Position numbers and translations under genes: made by a program. The notes below the pieces were generated by a model. The model searched no databases and was not told the DNA's origin. It saw only the letters and a program-made list of their open reading frames with translations. From positions 151,347-215,346 of the forward strand of contig NZ_KE387005.1 of NCBI RefSeq assembly GCF_000429965.1: a stretch of DNA of 64,000 nucleotides. The letters run 5' to 3'. The DNA is from Desulfogranum mediterraneum DSM 13871. GTDB taxonomy: Bacteria; Desulfobacterota; Desulfobulbia; Desulfobulbales; Desulfobulbaceae. Position 1 is the first letter of the stretch. Each line of letters opens with the position of its first letter. Below, one piece after another: positions 18,192 to 28,200 of the stretch.

Positions 18192-18680
18192 GTGCTCCAT
18201 ACCCTCCAATCCGGCTGTCGCCGACTCAACACCTGGATCGAGTACCTGCTGGCCTCCCTGGGCATGACCATGGCCTTGGTGGTGATCGCCCAGGTCTTTT
18301 GCCGCTATGTCCTCAACAGCTCCCTGTTCTGGTCAGAGGAGTTGGCCCGCTATCTGCTGGTCTGGCTCAGTTTTCTCGGCGCCACCACGGCCTACTACCG
18401 GGGAGCCCACCCGGGAGTGGACCTGGTCAGCCGGCGCCTGCCTGCCGCCGGCAGATGGTTCTGCCGGCTGCTGACCCACCTGATCAGCCTGGCCCTCTTT
18501 GGGATCATCATCCTGGCAGGGGTGCAGTTCGCCTACTTTATCCGCCTCCAGATCTCCCCGGCCCTGGGCCTGCCCAAGTGGATCGTCCTGGCGGTCATCC
18601 CCATCAGCGGCATCATCCTCCTGGCCCATGGCGCGGCCTTTCTCCTCGAGACCATCCTGGAGCCTGACCATGACCAGTGA
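18192..18680 (+). CDS. dctQ: TRAP transporter small permease (DctQ), system 1
   Basis: 162 aa with a GTG start. Four membrane segments (IEYLLASLGMTMALVVIAQ; LARYLLVWLSFLGATTAYY; LLTHLISLALFGIIILAG; WIVLAVIPISGIILLAHG) and the conserved RY...SLFWSEELARYLLVW segment of DctQ. Its stop overlaps the dctM start by 11 nt, so translation is coupled. Confidence 0.9.
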   Translation: MLHTLQSGCRRLNTWIEYLLASLGMTMALVVIAQVFCRYVLNSSLFWSEELARYLLVWLSFLGATTAYYRGAHPGVDLVSRRLPAAGRWFCRLLTHLISLALFGIIILAGVQFAYFIRLQISPALGLPKWIVLAVIPISGIILLAHGAAFLLETILEPDHDQ

Positions 18681-19950
18681 AATCCTGCTCGTCTCCCTGC
18701 TGCTCCTCTTTGCCATCAACGTCCCCATCGCCCTCTCCATCGGGGCCGCCTCGGTGCTGGCCATCCTGGTGCAGGGAGACTTTCCCCTGATGATGCTGGC
18801 CCAACGGCTCTTTTCCGGCACCAACTCCTTCCACCTGATGGCTGTACCGCTGTTCATGTTTGCCGGGGTACTGATGGAGGCCGGCGGGATCAGCCAGCGG
18901 CTGATCGACCTGGCCAACGCCCTGGTGGGCTGGCTGCCCGGAGGGCTGGCAGCGGTGACCATAGTCTCTGCCATGTTCTTTGCAGGGATCTCCGGCTCTG
19001 CCGCTGCCGATGCCGCTGCCGTGGGGGCCATCCTTATTCCGGCCATGAAACGCTCCGGCTATGACTCGGATTTTGCCGCGGCGGTCCAGGCCTCGGGCGG
19101 CGCCATCGGGGTGATCATTCCACCCTCGATCCCGATGATCATCTTCGGCTTTCTCACCGGGGCCTCCATCGGCCGCCTCTTTGCCGCCGGCCTCCTGCCA
19201 GGCCTCCTGATCGGCCTCTCCCTGATCACGGTTGCCACCCTTATCTCCCTCCGCCGAGGCTACTCGGCCACCACCCCCTTTTCCCTGCCCCGACTCCGCC
19301 GGGCCTTCAGGCGCTCCCTCCTGGCCCTGGGCGCACCGCTGATCATCCTGGGCGGCATTCTCAGCGGGATCTTCACGGCCACGGAATCCGCGGCCATGGC
19401 CGTGCTCTATGCCCTGATCGTCGGCATGGGGATCCATCGGCAGCTCTCGTTCAGGGAGTTGTTTCCCCTGTTTCGGGACGCCGCGGTCACCTCCTCCATC
19501 GTGATGTTCATCATTGCCATGGCCTCGATCTTCAGCTGGATTGCCGCCATAGAAAATATCCCCGAACAACTGGCCCAGGGCCTGTTGGGGCTGAGCCACG
19601 ACCCGACCCTGCTGCTGGCGGCCATCAACCTGATCCTCCTGATCGCGGGCACCTTTGTCGAGACCACCGCTGCCCTGATCCTGCTGGTACCCACCATTAC
19701 AGCCATGCAACCCATGTTGGGGATCGACCTGATCCAACTGGGCGTGATCGTGGTGACCAACCTGGCCATCGGCATGCTGACGCCCCCCATGGGCATCTGC
19801 CTGATCGTCTCAGCCTCCCTCTCCGGCGATCGCCTGGGGGCGGTGAGCAGACGGATTCTGCCCTTTCTGGCTATCCTGATCCTGGACCTGCTGCTGATCA
19901 CCTTTTACCCTCCCCTCACCATGTGGCTGGCCACCCTGGTCGGCCCCTGA
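18670..19950 (+). CDS. dctM: TRAP transporter large permease (DctM), system 1
   Basis: 426 aa from the ATG at 18670, inside the end of dctQ. About 12 membrane segments. DctM family signatures are visible: PLFMFAGVLMEAGG, FFAGISGSAAADAAAVG, GGAIGVIIPPSIPMIIFG, GIFTATESAAMAVLYAL and LTPPMGICLIV. It forms the Na+-driven uptake channel with DctQ. It ends 80 nt from the convergent sensor kinase gene. Confidence 0.93.
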   Translation: MTSEILLVSLLLLFAINVPIALSIGAASVLAILVQGDFPLMMLAQRLFSGTNSFHLMAVPLFMFAGVLMEAGGISQRLIDLANALVGWLPGGLAAVTIVSAMFFAGISGSAAADAAAVGAILIPAMKRSGYDSDFAAAVQASGGAIGVIIPPSIPMIIFGFLTGASIGRLFAAGLLPGLLIGLSLITVATLISLRRGYSATTPFSLPRLRRAFRRSLLALGAPLIILGGILSGIFTATESAAMAVLYALIVGMGIHRQLSFRELFPLFRDAAVTSSIVMFIIAMASIFSWIAAIENIPEQLAQGLLGLSHDPTLLLAAINLILLIAGTFVETTAALILLVPTITAMQPMLGIDLIQLGVIVVTNLAIGMLTPPMGICLIVSASLSGDRLGAVSRRILPFLAILILDLLLITFYPPLTMWLATLVGP

Positions 19951-20032
19951 TCCAGTGCAGACTCCCCCTCCACACCCTACGCCGACAGCTCAGCCCCTGA
20001 CCAGGGGCGACGGGCCTGGCGCGGAGCCGCTT

Positions 20033-22942
20033 TCAGGAAATCTTGGAGCCAGCGATGGCTGCGCTCTCCCCCCTGCTCCCCATCCCTGCGACCCGCCGGA
20101 TCTCCTGGAGCAGTTGTTTTTTGGAGTACGGCTTGGCAATACAGCCGTCAAAGCCGTAGCTCCCATAATCGGCCAGCACCGGATCTTTGGCATAGCCGCT
20201 GGAAACGATCAGGCGTATTCCTGGATCCAGGGCCCGCAGTTGCTCGGCAGCCTCCAATCCCCCCATCCCGCCGGGAACGGTCAGATCGAGAATCGCCATG
20301 GTCAAGGGGCGACCGGCCTCAAGCCCCTGCCGCAGGCATTCCACAGCCTCCTGACCGTCGCTACTGGTGACCACCTGGCAGCCCGCTTGCTCCAAGACCC
20401 TCTGGATAAATACCAGGATGGCCGGCTCATCGTCCATGACCAGGAGAGGAGCTGTCGGCAGGCCGCTCTCTTCTTCGGACTCGGAAGGTGCTGACGCCCT
20501 GGTAAAGCGATGCTCGGAGGCGGGCAGAAAGAGAGTGAAAAGCGCCCCCTCTCCTGGCCTGGAATCGACCAGGACATGGCCGTGGTGTTTACTGATGATG
20601 GAGTAGACCGCTGCCAACCCCAAGCCGTTGCCGGCCCGCTTGGTGGTGAAGTAGGGGTCAAAGATCCGCCCCAGATGTTCCTGGGCAATCCCGACACCGC
20701 TATCCCTGACCCTGACCCTGATATACCTGCCGGCAGCCAGGGGCAGGCCGGAGGACTCGTTGAGGGTCACGTTTTCCAGGGTACACTCCAGAACGCCGCC
20801 CTCGGGCATGGCCTGGTCACCGTTGATAAAGATATTGGAGAGGACCTGTTGAATCTGGCCGCGGTCTGCATGGGCCGACCAGAGGTCCGGGGAACAGTGG
20901 ATCGCTGCCCGGACATTGCTGCCGGCAAGATCAAGCTCGACAATCTCCTCCACCGCCCGGCAGAGATCCAGCTCTCCCCGAACCGGATCGCCCCCCTTGG
21001 AGAAGGTGAGCAGCTGCTGGCTGAGCCGGGTTGCCCTACCCATGGAATTCTCGGCATTCTCCAGATAGGCTGCAGCAGGATGATCGGCGTTAAGCAGCCC
21101 CCGGGCCAGGGAAATATTTCCGTAGATTGCCATGATAAAATTATTGAAATCATGGGCGATGCCGCCGGCAAGGGTACCGATGCTCTTGAGTTTATCGATC
21201 TGGAGCAGTTCCTGTTCCGCACGTTTCTGTTCGGTGACATCATTGAAAAAAAACAACAGCCCTGCATCCTCCAGGTGGAGCAGGGCAATGGTACAGATGC
21301 GTTTTTCCCCGCTGTGATGAATATATTCACTGGTCAACGAAGAGGTCGCCTCTGCCTGAAACTCTGTGATGGCCCTGGTCAGCAAGCGCTGCCCCTCAGG
21401 GGCAAGGATTCCGGTCAGGGTCTTCTTCTCCAACTCCTCCCGGCTATATCCGCTGAGTCGGCACATTCGCTGATTCACCTCCACCAGCCTGCCGTCACCA
21501 TCAACCACGCCTGAGCCCAGAGGGGCCTGATCAAAGTAGCCCCTGATCGTCCTTTCACTTCGCTCCAACTGCGCCCGTACCGCATAGGCCTCGCTGATAT
21601 CCTGGAAGGCGAGCACCGTGCCGTAACAGCTCTCCCCTGCATCCATGATGGGAGCGGTTGAGACAGAGACCTGATACTCCTGACCATGCCTGCCCACCAG
21701 GGTGGCAGGATCACTCAGGCCGACGACCTCCCGCCCCCCGCATACCGTGCCAAGCAACTCCCTGAACGGCTCCCTGGTACTGCTGTGGACCAGCTGAAAA
21801 ACCTCGGTCAGGGGGCGACCTACCGCCTCCTCACCGCTCCAACCGGTAAGCTCGACTGCAACCCGGTTCATGCCGCTGATCACCCCCTGGGCGTTGGTGG
21901 TGACCACCCCGTCGCCGATGGAGTGCAGGGTGGTCTCCAGGTTCTGCCGACTCTTGATGATCTCGCGGGTACGCCGTTCCACCTCTCGCTTCAGCTTGCG
22001 GTTCCATCCCCAGAAAAGCCCGGCAACCAGCAGGGCCAAGGTCAGCACCCCCATCAGGCCATACAAGAGGGGAGCAAAGGGGAACGCCTCCTCCTGCCCC
22101 AGCCATTTCCGATAGAGCCTTCGTCTCAACTGCTGGGGGATATGATCTACACCCTTGTCGATGATGCTAAAGAGAACAGGATCTTCCCGGGATACGGCTG
22201 CACCAAGGCGGTTGAGATAGCCTGACTCCCCGGCAATCTTCAGGTTGGCAAGCCCCTGGTCTTCTATCAGATACGAGGCATACATCTGGTTAATAATCAT
22301 GGCTGAACAGCGACCGGTGGAAACAGCCCGCAGGCCTTCGAGGTTATCGCTAACAGGCTGGGGCTGCAGCTGGGGATAGTGCTGAGCCAGAAACTCATTG
22401 ATCGCATACCCAGCCACGGTACAGACCTTGGCCCCGGCAAGCTGCGCCATGGAGCCTGCCGCTACCGATTCCTGGCTGACAACCACGTAGGGCACCTTGA
22501 GGACGGCATCGGTAAACGACAGGTAGGCGCGTCGCTCCACGCTGTCGGCAATCCCCACGATGATGAAACGACGTCCGGTCCGAGCATAGGCCATGAGCTC
22601 GCGCCAGGTTGCAAAGTTGCGATAGCGAAAACGCAGCCCGCTCTGGCGCTGGATCTCTTCCAGAAAATCCACCAACAGCCCCTGGTAACGACCACCACGG
22701 CCGTGAAAGGCATTGGGTGGAGCCTCGTAGCCAAAGAGCACCTCCAGCTGGTCTCCATGTTCGGCCACCCACTGCTCTTCCAGAGGAGTCAGGCTAAGGG
22801 CTGGAGAGCGACTGCAGGAGAGCAGCAGCGGCAAGAGCAGCAGACCGATCAGCAGCAGAACAAGCGCAGCCAGGCTCCGCCAGGCAGAGATATCCTGCCC
22901 GGCTCTCATTAAGGTATCCTTTCCCAGAAATGACCTCATCAC
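20033..22942 (-). CDS. Hybrid sensor histidine kinase with periplasmic SBP_bac_3 sensor
   Basis: 969 aa. Order: N-terminal signal/TM (residues 22-43, with LLSC that could also be lipidated), a periplasmic amino-acid-binding-protein-like domain (about 55-275; GYEAPPNAFHGRGGRYQGLLVDFLEE), a second TM (about 287-310), two PAS domains (about 330-450 and 460-575), a histidine kinase core of the HDFNN type (GGIAHDFNNFIMAIYGN), a HATPase with NIFINGDQAMP, DSGVGI and GNGLGLAAVYSI, and a C-terminal receiver (LLVMDDEP; phospho-acceptor in MAILDLTVPGG). Convergent with the TRAP operon, it may sense the same solute. No separate response regulator is nearby. Confidence 0.92.
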   Translation of the reverse strand: MMRSFLGKDTLMRAGQDISAWRSLAALVLLLIGLLLLPLLLSCSRSPALSLTPLEEQWVAEHGDQLEVLFGYEAPPNAFHGRGGRYQGLLVDFLEEIQRQSGLRFRYRNFATWRELMAYARTGRRFIIVGIADSVERRAYLSFTDAVLKVPYVVVSQESVAAGSMAQLAGAKVCTVAGYAINEFLAQHYPQLQPQPVSDNLEGLRAVSTGRCSAMIINQMYASYLIEDQGLANLKIAGESGYLNRLGAAVSREDPVLFSIIDKGVDHIPQQLRRRLYRKWLGQEEAFPFAPLLYGLMGVLTLALLVAGLFWGWNRKLKREVERRTREIIKSRQNLETTLHSIGDGVVTTNAQGVISGMNRVAVELTGWSGEEAVGRPLTEVFQLVHSSTREPFRELLGTVCGGREVVGLSDPATLVGRHGQEYQVSVSTAPIMDAGESCYGTVLAFQDISEAYAVRAQLERSERTIRGYFDQAPLGSGVVDGDGRLVEVNQRMCRLSGYSREELEKKTLTGILAPEGQRLLTRAITEFQAEATSSLTSEYIHHSGEKRICTIALLHLEDAGLLFFFNDVTEQKRAEQELLQIDKLKSIGTLAGGIAHDFNNFIMAIYGNISLARGLLNADHPAAAYLENAENSMGRATRLSQQLLTFSKGGDPVRGELDLCRAVEEIVELDLAGSNVRAAIHCSPDLWSAHADRGQIQQVLSNIFINGDQAMPEGGVLECTLENVTLNESSGLPLAAGRYIRVRVRDSGVGIAQEHLGRIFDPYFTTKRAGNGLGLAAVYSIISKHHGHVLVDSRPGEGALFTLFLPASEHRFTRASAPSESEEESGLPTAPLLVMDDEPAILVFIQRVLEQAGCQVVTSSDGQEAVECLRQGLEAGRPLTMAILDLTVPGGMGGLEAAEQLRALDPGIRLIVSSGYAKDPVLADYGSYGFDGCIAKPYSKKQLLQEIRRVAGMGSRGESAAIAGSKIS

Positions 22943-23673
22943 TCCGCGCCCCTCCCCTTGCCTCTATTCCAGGGTCCCCTTTCCCAAACACACCTCTTCC
23001 ACTATAGCGTACCTTGACTGCGCCGAAGAACAAAAAAATCGCCGCTCCGGAATCGGTGGAGATCCGGGGCCTCTCCAGGGACAGAAACCTTCGCATCCGT
23101 GAACAAAGGCAACATCCTGCCAATGTTTTTTTCTGATTGCGCATCCTACTCAGCCAAACGTTCCTCCAAACAAAGAATGAACTGATTTTATGTGTTTTTT
23201 TCAAACAAGAAATACAGACGTATGTTCATACGTAGCCATGATATGCCATCTGCCCCCTAGCTCTGGAGCGAGAAATTCAACCTCTCTCCCAAGGGTTAGC
23301 TGAGCCCGGTCGAACCTGCCCCAATAACAACAGGTTCAAGGTCCTCCACCTCCATTGCCCCGGTCTCGCGATCAAGGCCAGGCCGCGGCCCCTCCTTTGC
23401 CGCCGCTCTGCCCCGCCACTTTAGGCTTGCAGAAAACCACCATTTTATGTGATACTGGGACCAATGCACATTTTGCACAAACCAGCCCCCAGCCGGCCTG
23501 AGCAACAACCGGCAGATCAGTTGGAAACAGGGTCACTTCACAGAAATTAACAACAGTTCTGGCGCACTACGCAGATGTTCACCACCAGCCATACGGCTTG
23601 CCCTTGACCAGGAGTAGCGCCCTGCTCAACGCCGGCTTCAGGTTGTACAACCGCAAACCAACCACACTGCAGC
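22943..23673. other. Intergenic region between kinase and Hdr operon
   Basis: 731 bp with no convincing gene. It separates the divergent sensor kinase and Hdr operon and so should hold both promoters. It contains the palindrome at 23218-23233 (listed separately) and an imperfect AACCTG/CAGGTT pair around 23315-23338. Confidence 0.6.
23218..23233. promoter_or_regulatory. Palindrome ACGTATG-TT-CATACGT, candidate operator
   Basis: A perfect 7-bp inverted repeat with a 2-bp spacer in the divergent intergenic region between the kinase gene and the HTH-bearing Hdr gene. It has the size and symmetry of a dimeric regulator site. The binding protein is unknown. Confidence 0.45.
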
Positions 23674-25125
23674 ATGGTCTACGAAGTTAAAGTCAATGAG
23701 CTGGCCGAAGAATTCGGGGTTCACCGCAACACGATCAGAAACTGGATCAACTCCGGCACCCTGCCCGCCCAGGAAGGGCCGGGGCGGCGTTACCTGATCC
23801 AGGCCGAAGACTACCACCGACTCTGCGACAAGTTCGGTCGCAAGCCCAAGGCCTTTCCCGCTGCCCAGGCCATCAATGCACCGGCCCAGGAACAACCGAC
23901 GCCCCAGGCACCCCCTGTCCCGATCCGGCTCAGCCTCAGCTCTATCCACCTCTTCCCGGACCCGGCACTGGCAGACTGCTGTGTCACCTGCGGAAGCTGT
24001 GCCGGAGCCTGCCCCATCGCCGGCGTGGATGACCTTGACCCCCGTAAGATTATCCGCATGGCCCTCTTAGGCCTGGAAGAAGAGATTCTGGCCAGCGACT
24101 GGCCCTGGAAATGCACCCTCTGCGGTCGCTGTGAAGAGTCCTGCCCCGCAAACGTCAAGATCCTTGAGCTGATGCGCTCCATCCGGGGCCAGCGGGACCG
24201 GGCCAAGGTGCCTCACCCCATTCAGAAGGGGGTCACCACCTGCCTGGAGAAGGGCAACAACCTGGGAATACCCAAGGACGACTTCCTCCAACTGGTCAAG
24301 GGACTGGGCACAGAACTCGGCGAGACCATCTGCCCCGGTTTCACCACCCCGGTGGATGTGCGAGGGGCCAGACTGCTGGTCACGGTCAACTCCAAGGAAC
24401 CCTTTGTCCAGCCCCGCCAACTGATGTGGTGGTGGCGGATCTTTTACGCGGCCCAGGAGTCATGGACCCTCTCCTCGGAAAACTGGGAGGGAGTGAACTG
24501 GGGATTCTACTCCGGAGACGACTCCTCCATGAAAACCATTGTCGAACGGATCGTGGATAACATGGAGCGACTCAACTGCCAGGCCCTGCTGCTTCCGGAA
24601 TGCGGCCATGCCTACTATGCCACCCGCTATGGCCTGGAAAAATGGTTCCCGGAATCGGCCCGCAAGTTCAAGATCTACTCAATCTTTGACCTGCTCCTGG
24701 AGTATTTGACAGCGGGACGGATCAACCTGGACCCGACCATCCACAACAAGCTGACCACCCTCCACGACTCCTGCAACTATGGCCGCAAATCGCTCAAGGC
24801 CTTTGGTCACGGTTACTTTAGCGAGGGACGAACCATTGTCCAGGCCTGCTGCACCAAGTTCAGGGAGATGATCCCCAACAGCGGAGACAGCTACTGCTGC
24901 GGCGCCGGCGGCGGTGCCTGGGCAAGCCCCTATGCGGCAGAACGGGTCTTTCATGGCCGGGAAAAGGCCAGACAGATCAAGGCCTCGGGAGCCAAGCTGG
25001 TGGTGACCTCCTGCCATAACTGCAAAGACCAGATTGCACACTCCCTGGCCCCGGAATTCAACCTGGAGATCGAGGTCAAGTCCCTCTGGGAACTGGTGGC
25101 CCAGGCCCTGGTTCCCGCCAGCTGA
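23674..25125 (+). CDS. HTH-fused HdrC/HdrD-like iron-sulfur protein
   Basis: 483 aa with an unusual fusion. Residues 5-50 form a MerR/excisionase-type helix-turn-helix (VNELAEEFGVHRNTIRNWIN then a wing, GPGRRYLI). After a Pro/Ala/Gln linker (about 58-90) come two [4Fe-4S] motifs, Cys103/106/109/113 and Cys147/150/153/157 (HdrC-like). The C-terminal part has one complete CCG motif (Cys367, Cys408-Cys409-Gly410, Cys447, Cys450), which in HdrB/HdrD/DsrK binds the thiol-reducing non-cubane cluster; the first CCG repeat is degenerate. The next Met is residue 129, inside the cluster region, so the HTH cannot be a start-site artefact. It heads an operon with hdrA and mvhD. Confidence 0.9.
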   Translation: MVYEVKVNELAEEFGVHRNTIRNWINSGTLPAQEGPGRRYLIQAEDYHRLCDKFGRKPKAFPAAQAINAPAQEQPTPQAPPVPIRLSLSSIHLFPDPALADCCVTCGSCAGACPIAGVDDLDPRKIIRMALLGLEEEILASDWPWKCTLCGRCEESCPANVKILELMRSIRGQRDRAKVPHPIQKGVTTCLEKGNNLGIPKDDFLQLVKGLGTELGETICPGFTTPVDVRGARLLVTVNSKEPFVQPRQLMWWWRIFYAAQESWTLSSENWEGVNWGFYSGDDSSMKTIVERIVDNMERLNCQALLLPECGHAYYATRYGLEKWFPESARKFKIYSIFDLLLEYLTAGRINLDPTIHNKLTTLHDSCNYGRKSLKAFGHGYFSEGRTIVQACCTKFREMIPNSGDSYCCGAGGGAWASPYAAERVFHGREKARQIKASGAKLVVTSCHNCKDQIAHSLAPEFNLEIEVKSLWELVAQALVPAS

Positions 25126-25230
25126 CCATGGACGCACCCTGCAGTCAAGGGCCGCGACCGCCATACCGGCCAGGGAATCGACCACAACAAGGAATGATAC
25201 TCATGAACAATCACCACAGGCATTGGAGCT

Positions 25231-28200
25231 ATGACAGAGGCTGCACAGGCAGAGGCTGAAAAAATCGGAGCCATCATGGTGGTCGGCGGCGGCGTCTCCG
25301 GGATGCAGGCCGCCCTGGACCTGGCCAACTCAGGATTCTATGTCCACCTGGTGGAACGCAGCGGGGCCATCGGCGGAACCATGGCCCAGCTGGACAAGAC
25401 CTTTCCCACCAATGACTGCTCCATGTGCATCATCGCACCCAAGCTGGTGGAGTGCGGCCGCCACCCCAACATCAAGATACTCACCCTGGCCAAGATCCTC
25501 GATGTGGAGGGCCAGGAGGGAAACTTCACGGTCAGGGTCAAAGAGTATCCCAGGTGGGTCGATCCCGACAAGTGCATCGCCTGCGGCCAGTGCGCAGACC
25601 AATGCCCCCAGGCCGTGGAGGACCGCTTCAACGGCGACCTGGCCCAGCGCAAGGCGATCTATATCAAGTACCCCCAGGCCGTTCCCCTGAAGTACCAGAT
25701 CGACCCGGACGCCTGCCTCTGGCTCAACAATCCCGGTCAATGCGGCCTCTGTGCCCGGATCTGTCCTGCCGATGCCGTCAACTTTGCCGACCGGGAACAG
25801 AAACAGACCATCCAGGTCGGGGCCATCATCATGGCTCCTGGTTTTCAACCCTTTGACCCTGGCACCAGCCAGGCCTGGGGATTCGGCAGGTATCCCAACG
25901 TGATCACCTCCCTCCAGTTCGAGCGCCTCCTCGCCCCCACCGGGCCCACCGGCGGCGTGGTCACCCGCCCATCAGACGGTCGGCCGGTGCGAAAAATCGC
26001 CTTTCTCCAATGTGTGGGCAGCCGGGACAAGAATCGCTGCAACAACGAGTACTGCTCCTCGGTCTGCTGCATGGCGGCCATCAAGGAGGCCATGATCGCC
26101 AAGGAGCAGCTGGACCAGGTGGAGATCACCATCTTTCACAGCGACATGCGCACCCACGGCAAGGACTTTGAACGCTTTTTCATCCAGGCCAAGGTCGAGT
26201 ATGACATCAACTTTGTCCGCACCAAGATCCATGGGGTCGAACCCCAGGGCAACAAGGGCAACCTGCGCCTCCACTACGTTAACCAGCAGGGCAAGCAGGT
26301 GGACCAGCTGGTCGACCTGGTGATCCTCTCGGTGGGACTCGAGACCCCGGACTCCACCCTCGGCCTTGCCGAACGGATGGGGATCCATATCACCCCGGAT
26401 CGCTTCGCCTCAATCTCCGCCTTCATGCCGGTCTCCTCCTCAAAGAAGGGGATCTTCACCTGCGGCGCCTTTAACGGCCCCCGGGACATCCCCCAGTCGG
26501 TCATCGGCGGTTCTGCAGCAGCGGCAAGCGCCTCGCAGCTGCTGGCCCCTGCCCGCCACACCCGGACCCAGGCCAGCTGCACCCCCCATGAGGTCCCGCA
26601 GAAGGCCAACAGCCCGAGGACCGGGGTCTTTATCTGCCACTGCGGCTCCAACATCGCCGGAGTGGTCGACGTAGACGAGCTGGCCGCCTATGCCGCCACC
26701 CTGCCCGACGTCATCCATGTTGAGCAGAACCCCTTTACCTGTGCCCAGGATACCCAGGACTACATCACCCAGCAGATCCGGGAAAAACAACTCAACCGGA
26801 TCGTGATCGCCGCCTGCACCCCCCAGACCCATGAACCGCTCTTTCGCAGGACCCTGCGGGCCGCCGGGATCAACGAGCACCTGATCGAGATGGCCAACAT
26901 CCGTAACCAGAACGCCTGGGTCCATAAAAACGAACCCGCCCGGGCCACCATCAAGGCCAAGGACCTGATACGGATGGCGGTGGCCAAGATCGCCATCCAG
27001 GAGCCCCTCTATCCCCTGCGGATCCCGGTAATCCCCTCGGCTCTGATCATCGGCGGCGGCGTCTCCGGGATGACGGCGGCCCTCAACCTGGCCGGCCAGG
27101 GCTTCAAGGTGGATCTGGTGGAGAAAAGCACCACCCTGGGCGGCAATGCCCTCCATCTCTATCAGACCTGGAGCGGCGAGCATGTGCCCCGCTACCTCAA
27201 GGAGCTGCAGCAGCAGATCAGCCAAGAGCCCAGGGTCGCCATCCACTTCAACACCACCGTTGTGGCCTCCTCCGGCCAGGCCGGTCACTTCAAGACCACG
27301 CTCAGGGCCGGCAACGGCCGCAAGAAGAGCGTTGACCATGGCGCCACCATCATCACCACCGGCGGTAAACGCTACATCCCCAGCGAATTCGGCTACGGCC
27401 AGATCCCCAATGTGGTCGCCTCCATCGAGTTTGACAAACTCCACATGCACAACGAGATCCGGGTGACCCAGGGCAAGTCCTTTGTCTTTATCCAGTGTGT
27501 CGGCTCCCGCAACGAGAAGCGGCCCTACTGCTCCAAGTCCTGCTGCACCCACTCCATCCAGAGCGCCATCAAACTGAAGCAGGAGGCCCCTGAACGACGG
27601 ATCTACATCCTCTACCGTGAAATCAGGACCTACGGCCAACGGGAACGGATCTACAACCAGGCCCGTGAGCTGGGGATCATCTTCATCAACTACGAGCTCA
27701 AGGGGCCGCCGATCATCGGCGAAGAGGGAGGCCGGCTGCTGGTCAGCAGCCGTGACCACGTGCTCCACCGGCCCCTGGAGATCGAGGCGGATATGGTCAT
27801 CCTGGCCACAGCCACCCTGGCCGACCCCGGCAGTGCGGAGCTGGCCAAGCTGTTTAAACTGCCCCTGAACCAGGATGGTTTTTTCCAGGAGGCCCACGCC
27901 AAACTCCGGCCGGTGGAGTTCAACACCGACGGCGTCTTTGTCGCCGGCCTGGCCCACTATCCCAAGCCGGTGGAGGAGTCCATCTCCCAGGCCCTGGCCG
28001 CCGCCTCCAAGGCCACCACCCTCCTGGCCCGGGAGAGCGTGGAGCTGGACGCCATCACCGCCCACGTGGACCCGGAGTTCTGCGACGGCTGCGGGATCTG
28101 CCTGGAGGTCTGCCCCTACCAGGCCATCACCCTGCTGGCCACCATCGACGAGCAGGGAGAGGAACACAAGATCATCGAAATCGACCCCGCCCTCTGCAAG

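Noticed and set aside
22794-23204. 136-aa minus-strand open frame upstream of the sensor kinase
   Set aside because: Overlaps the kinase N-terminus in another frame, no ribosome site, Cys/Arg-rich random-like composition.
23674-23830. Possibility that the HTH on the Hdr subunit is a wrong start-site call
   Set aside because: No alternative ATG, GTG or TTG start was seen before the cluster cysteines and the HTH has coherent sequence; the next Met is residue 129, past the first cluster.
26440-28167. Long minus-strand open frame opposite hdrA
   Set aside because: Antisense to the HdrA flavoprotein; no motif or ribosome site.
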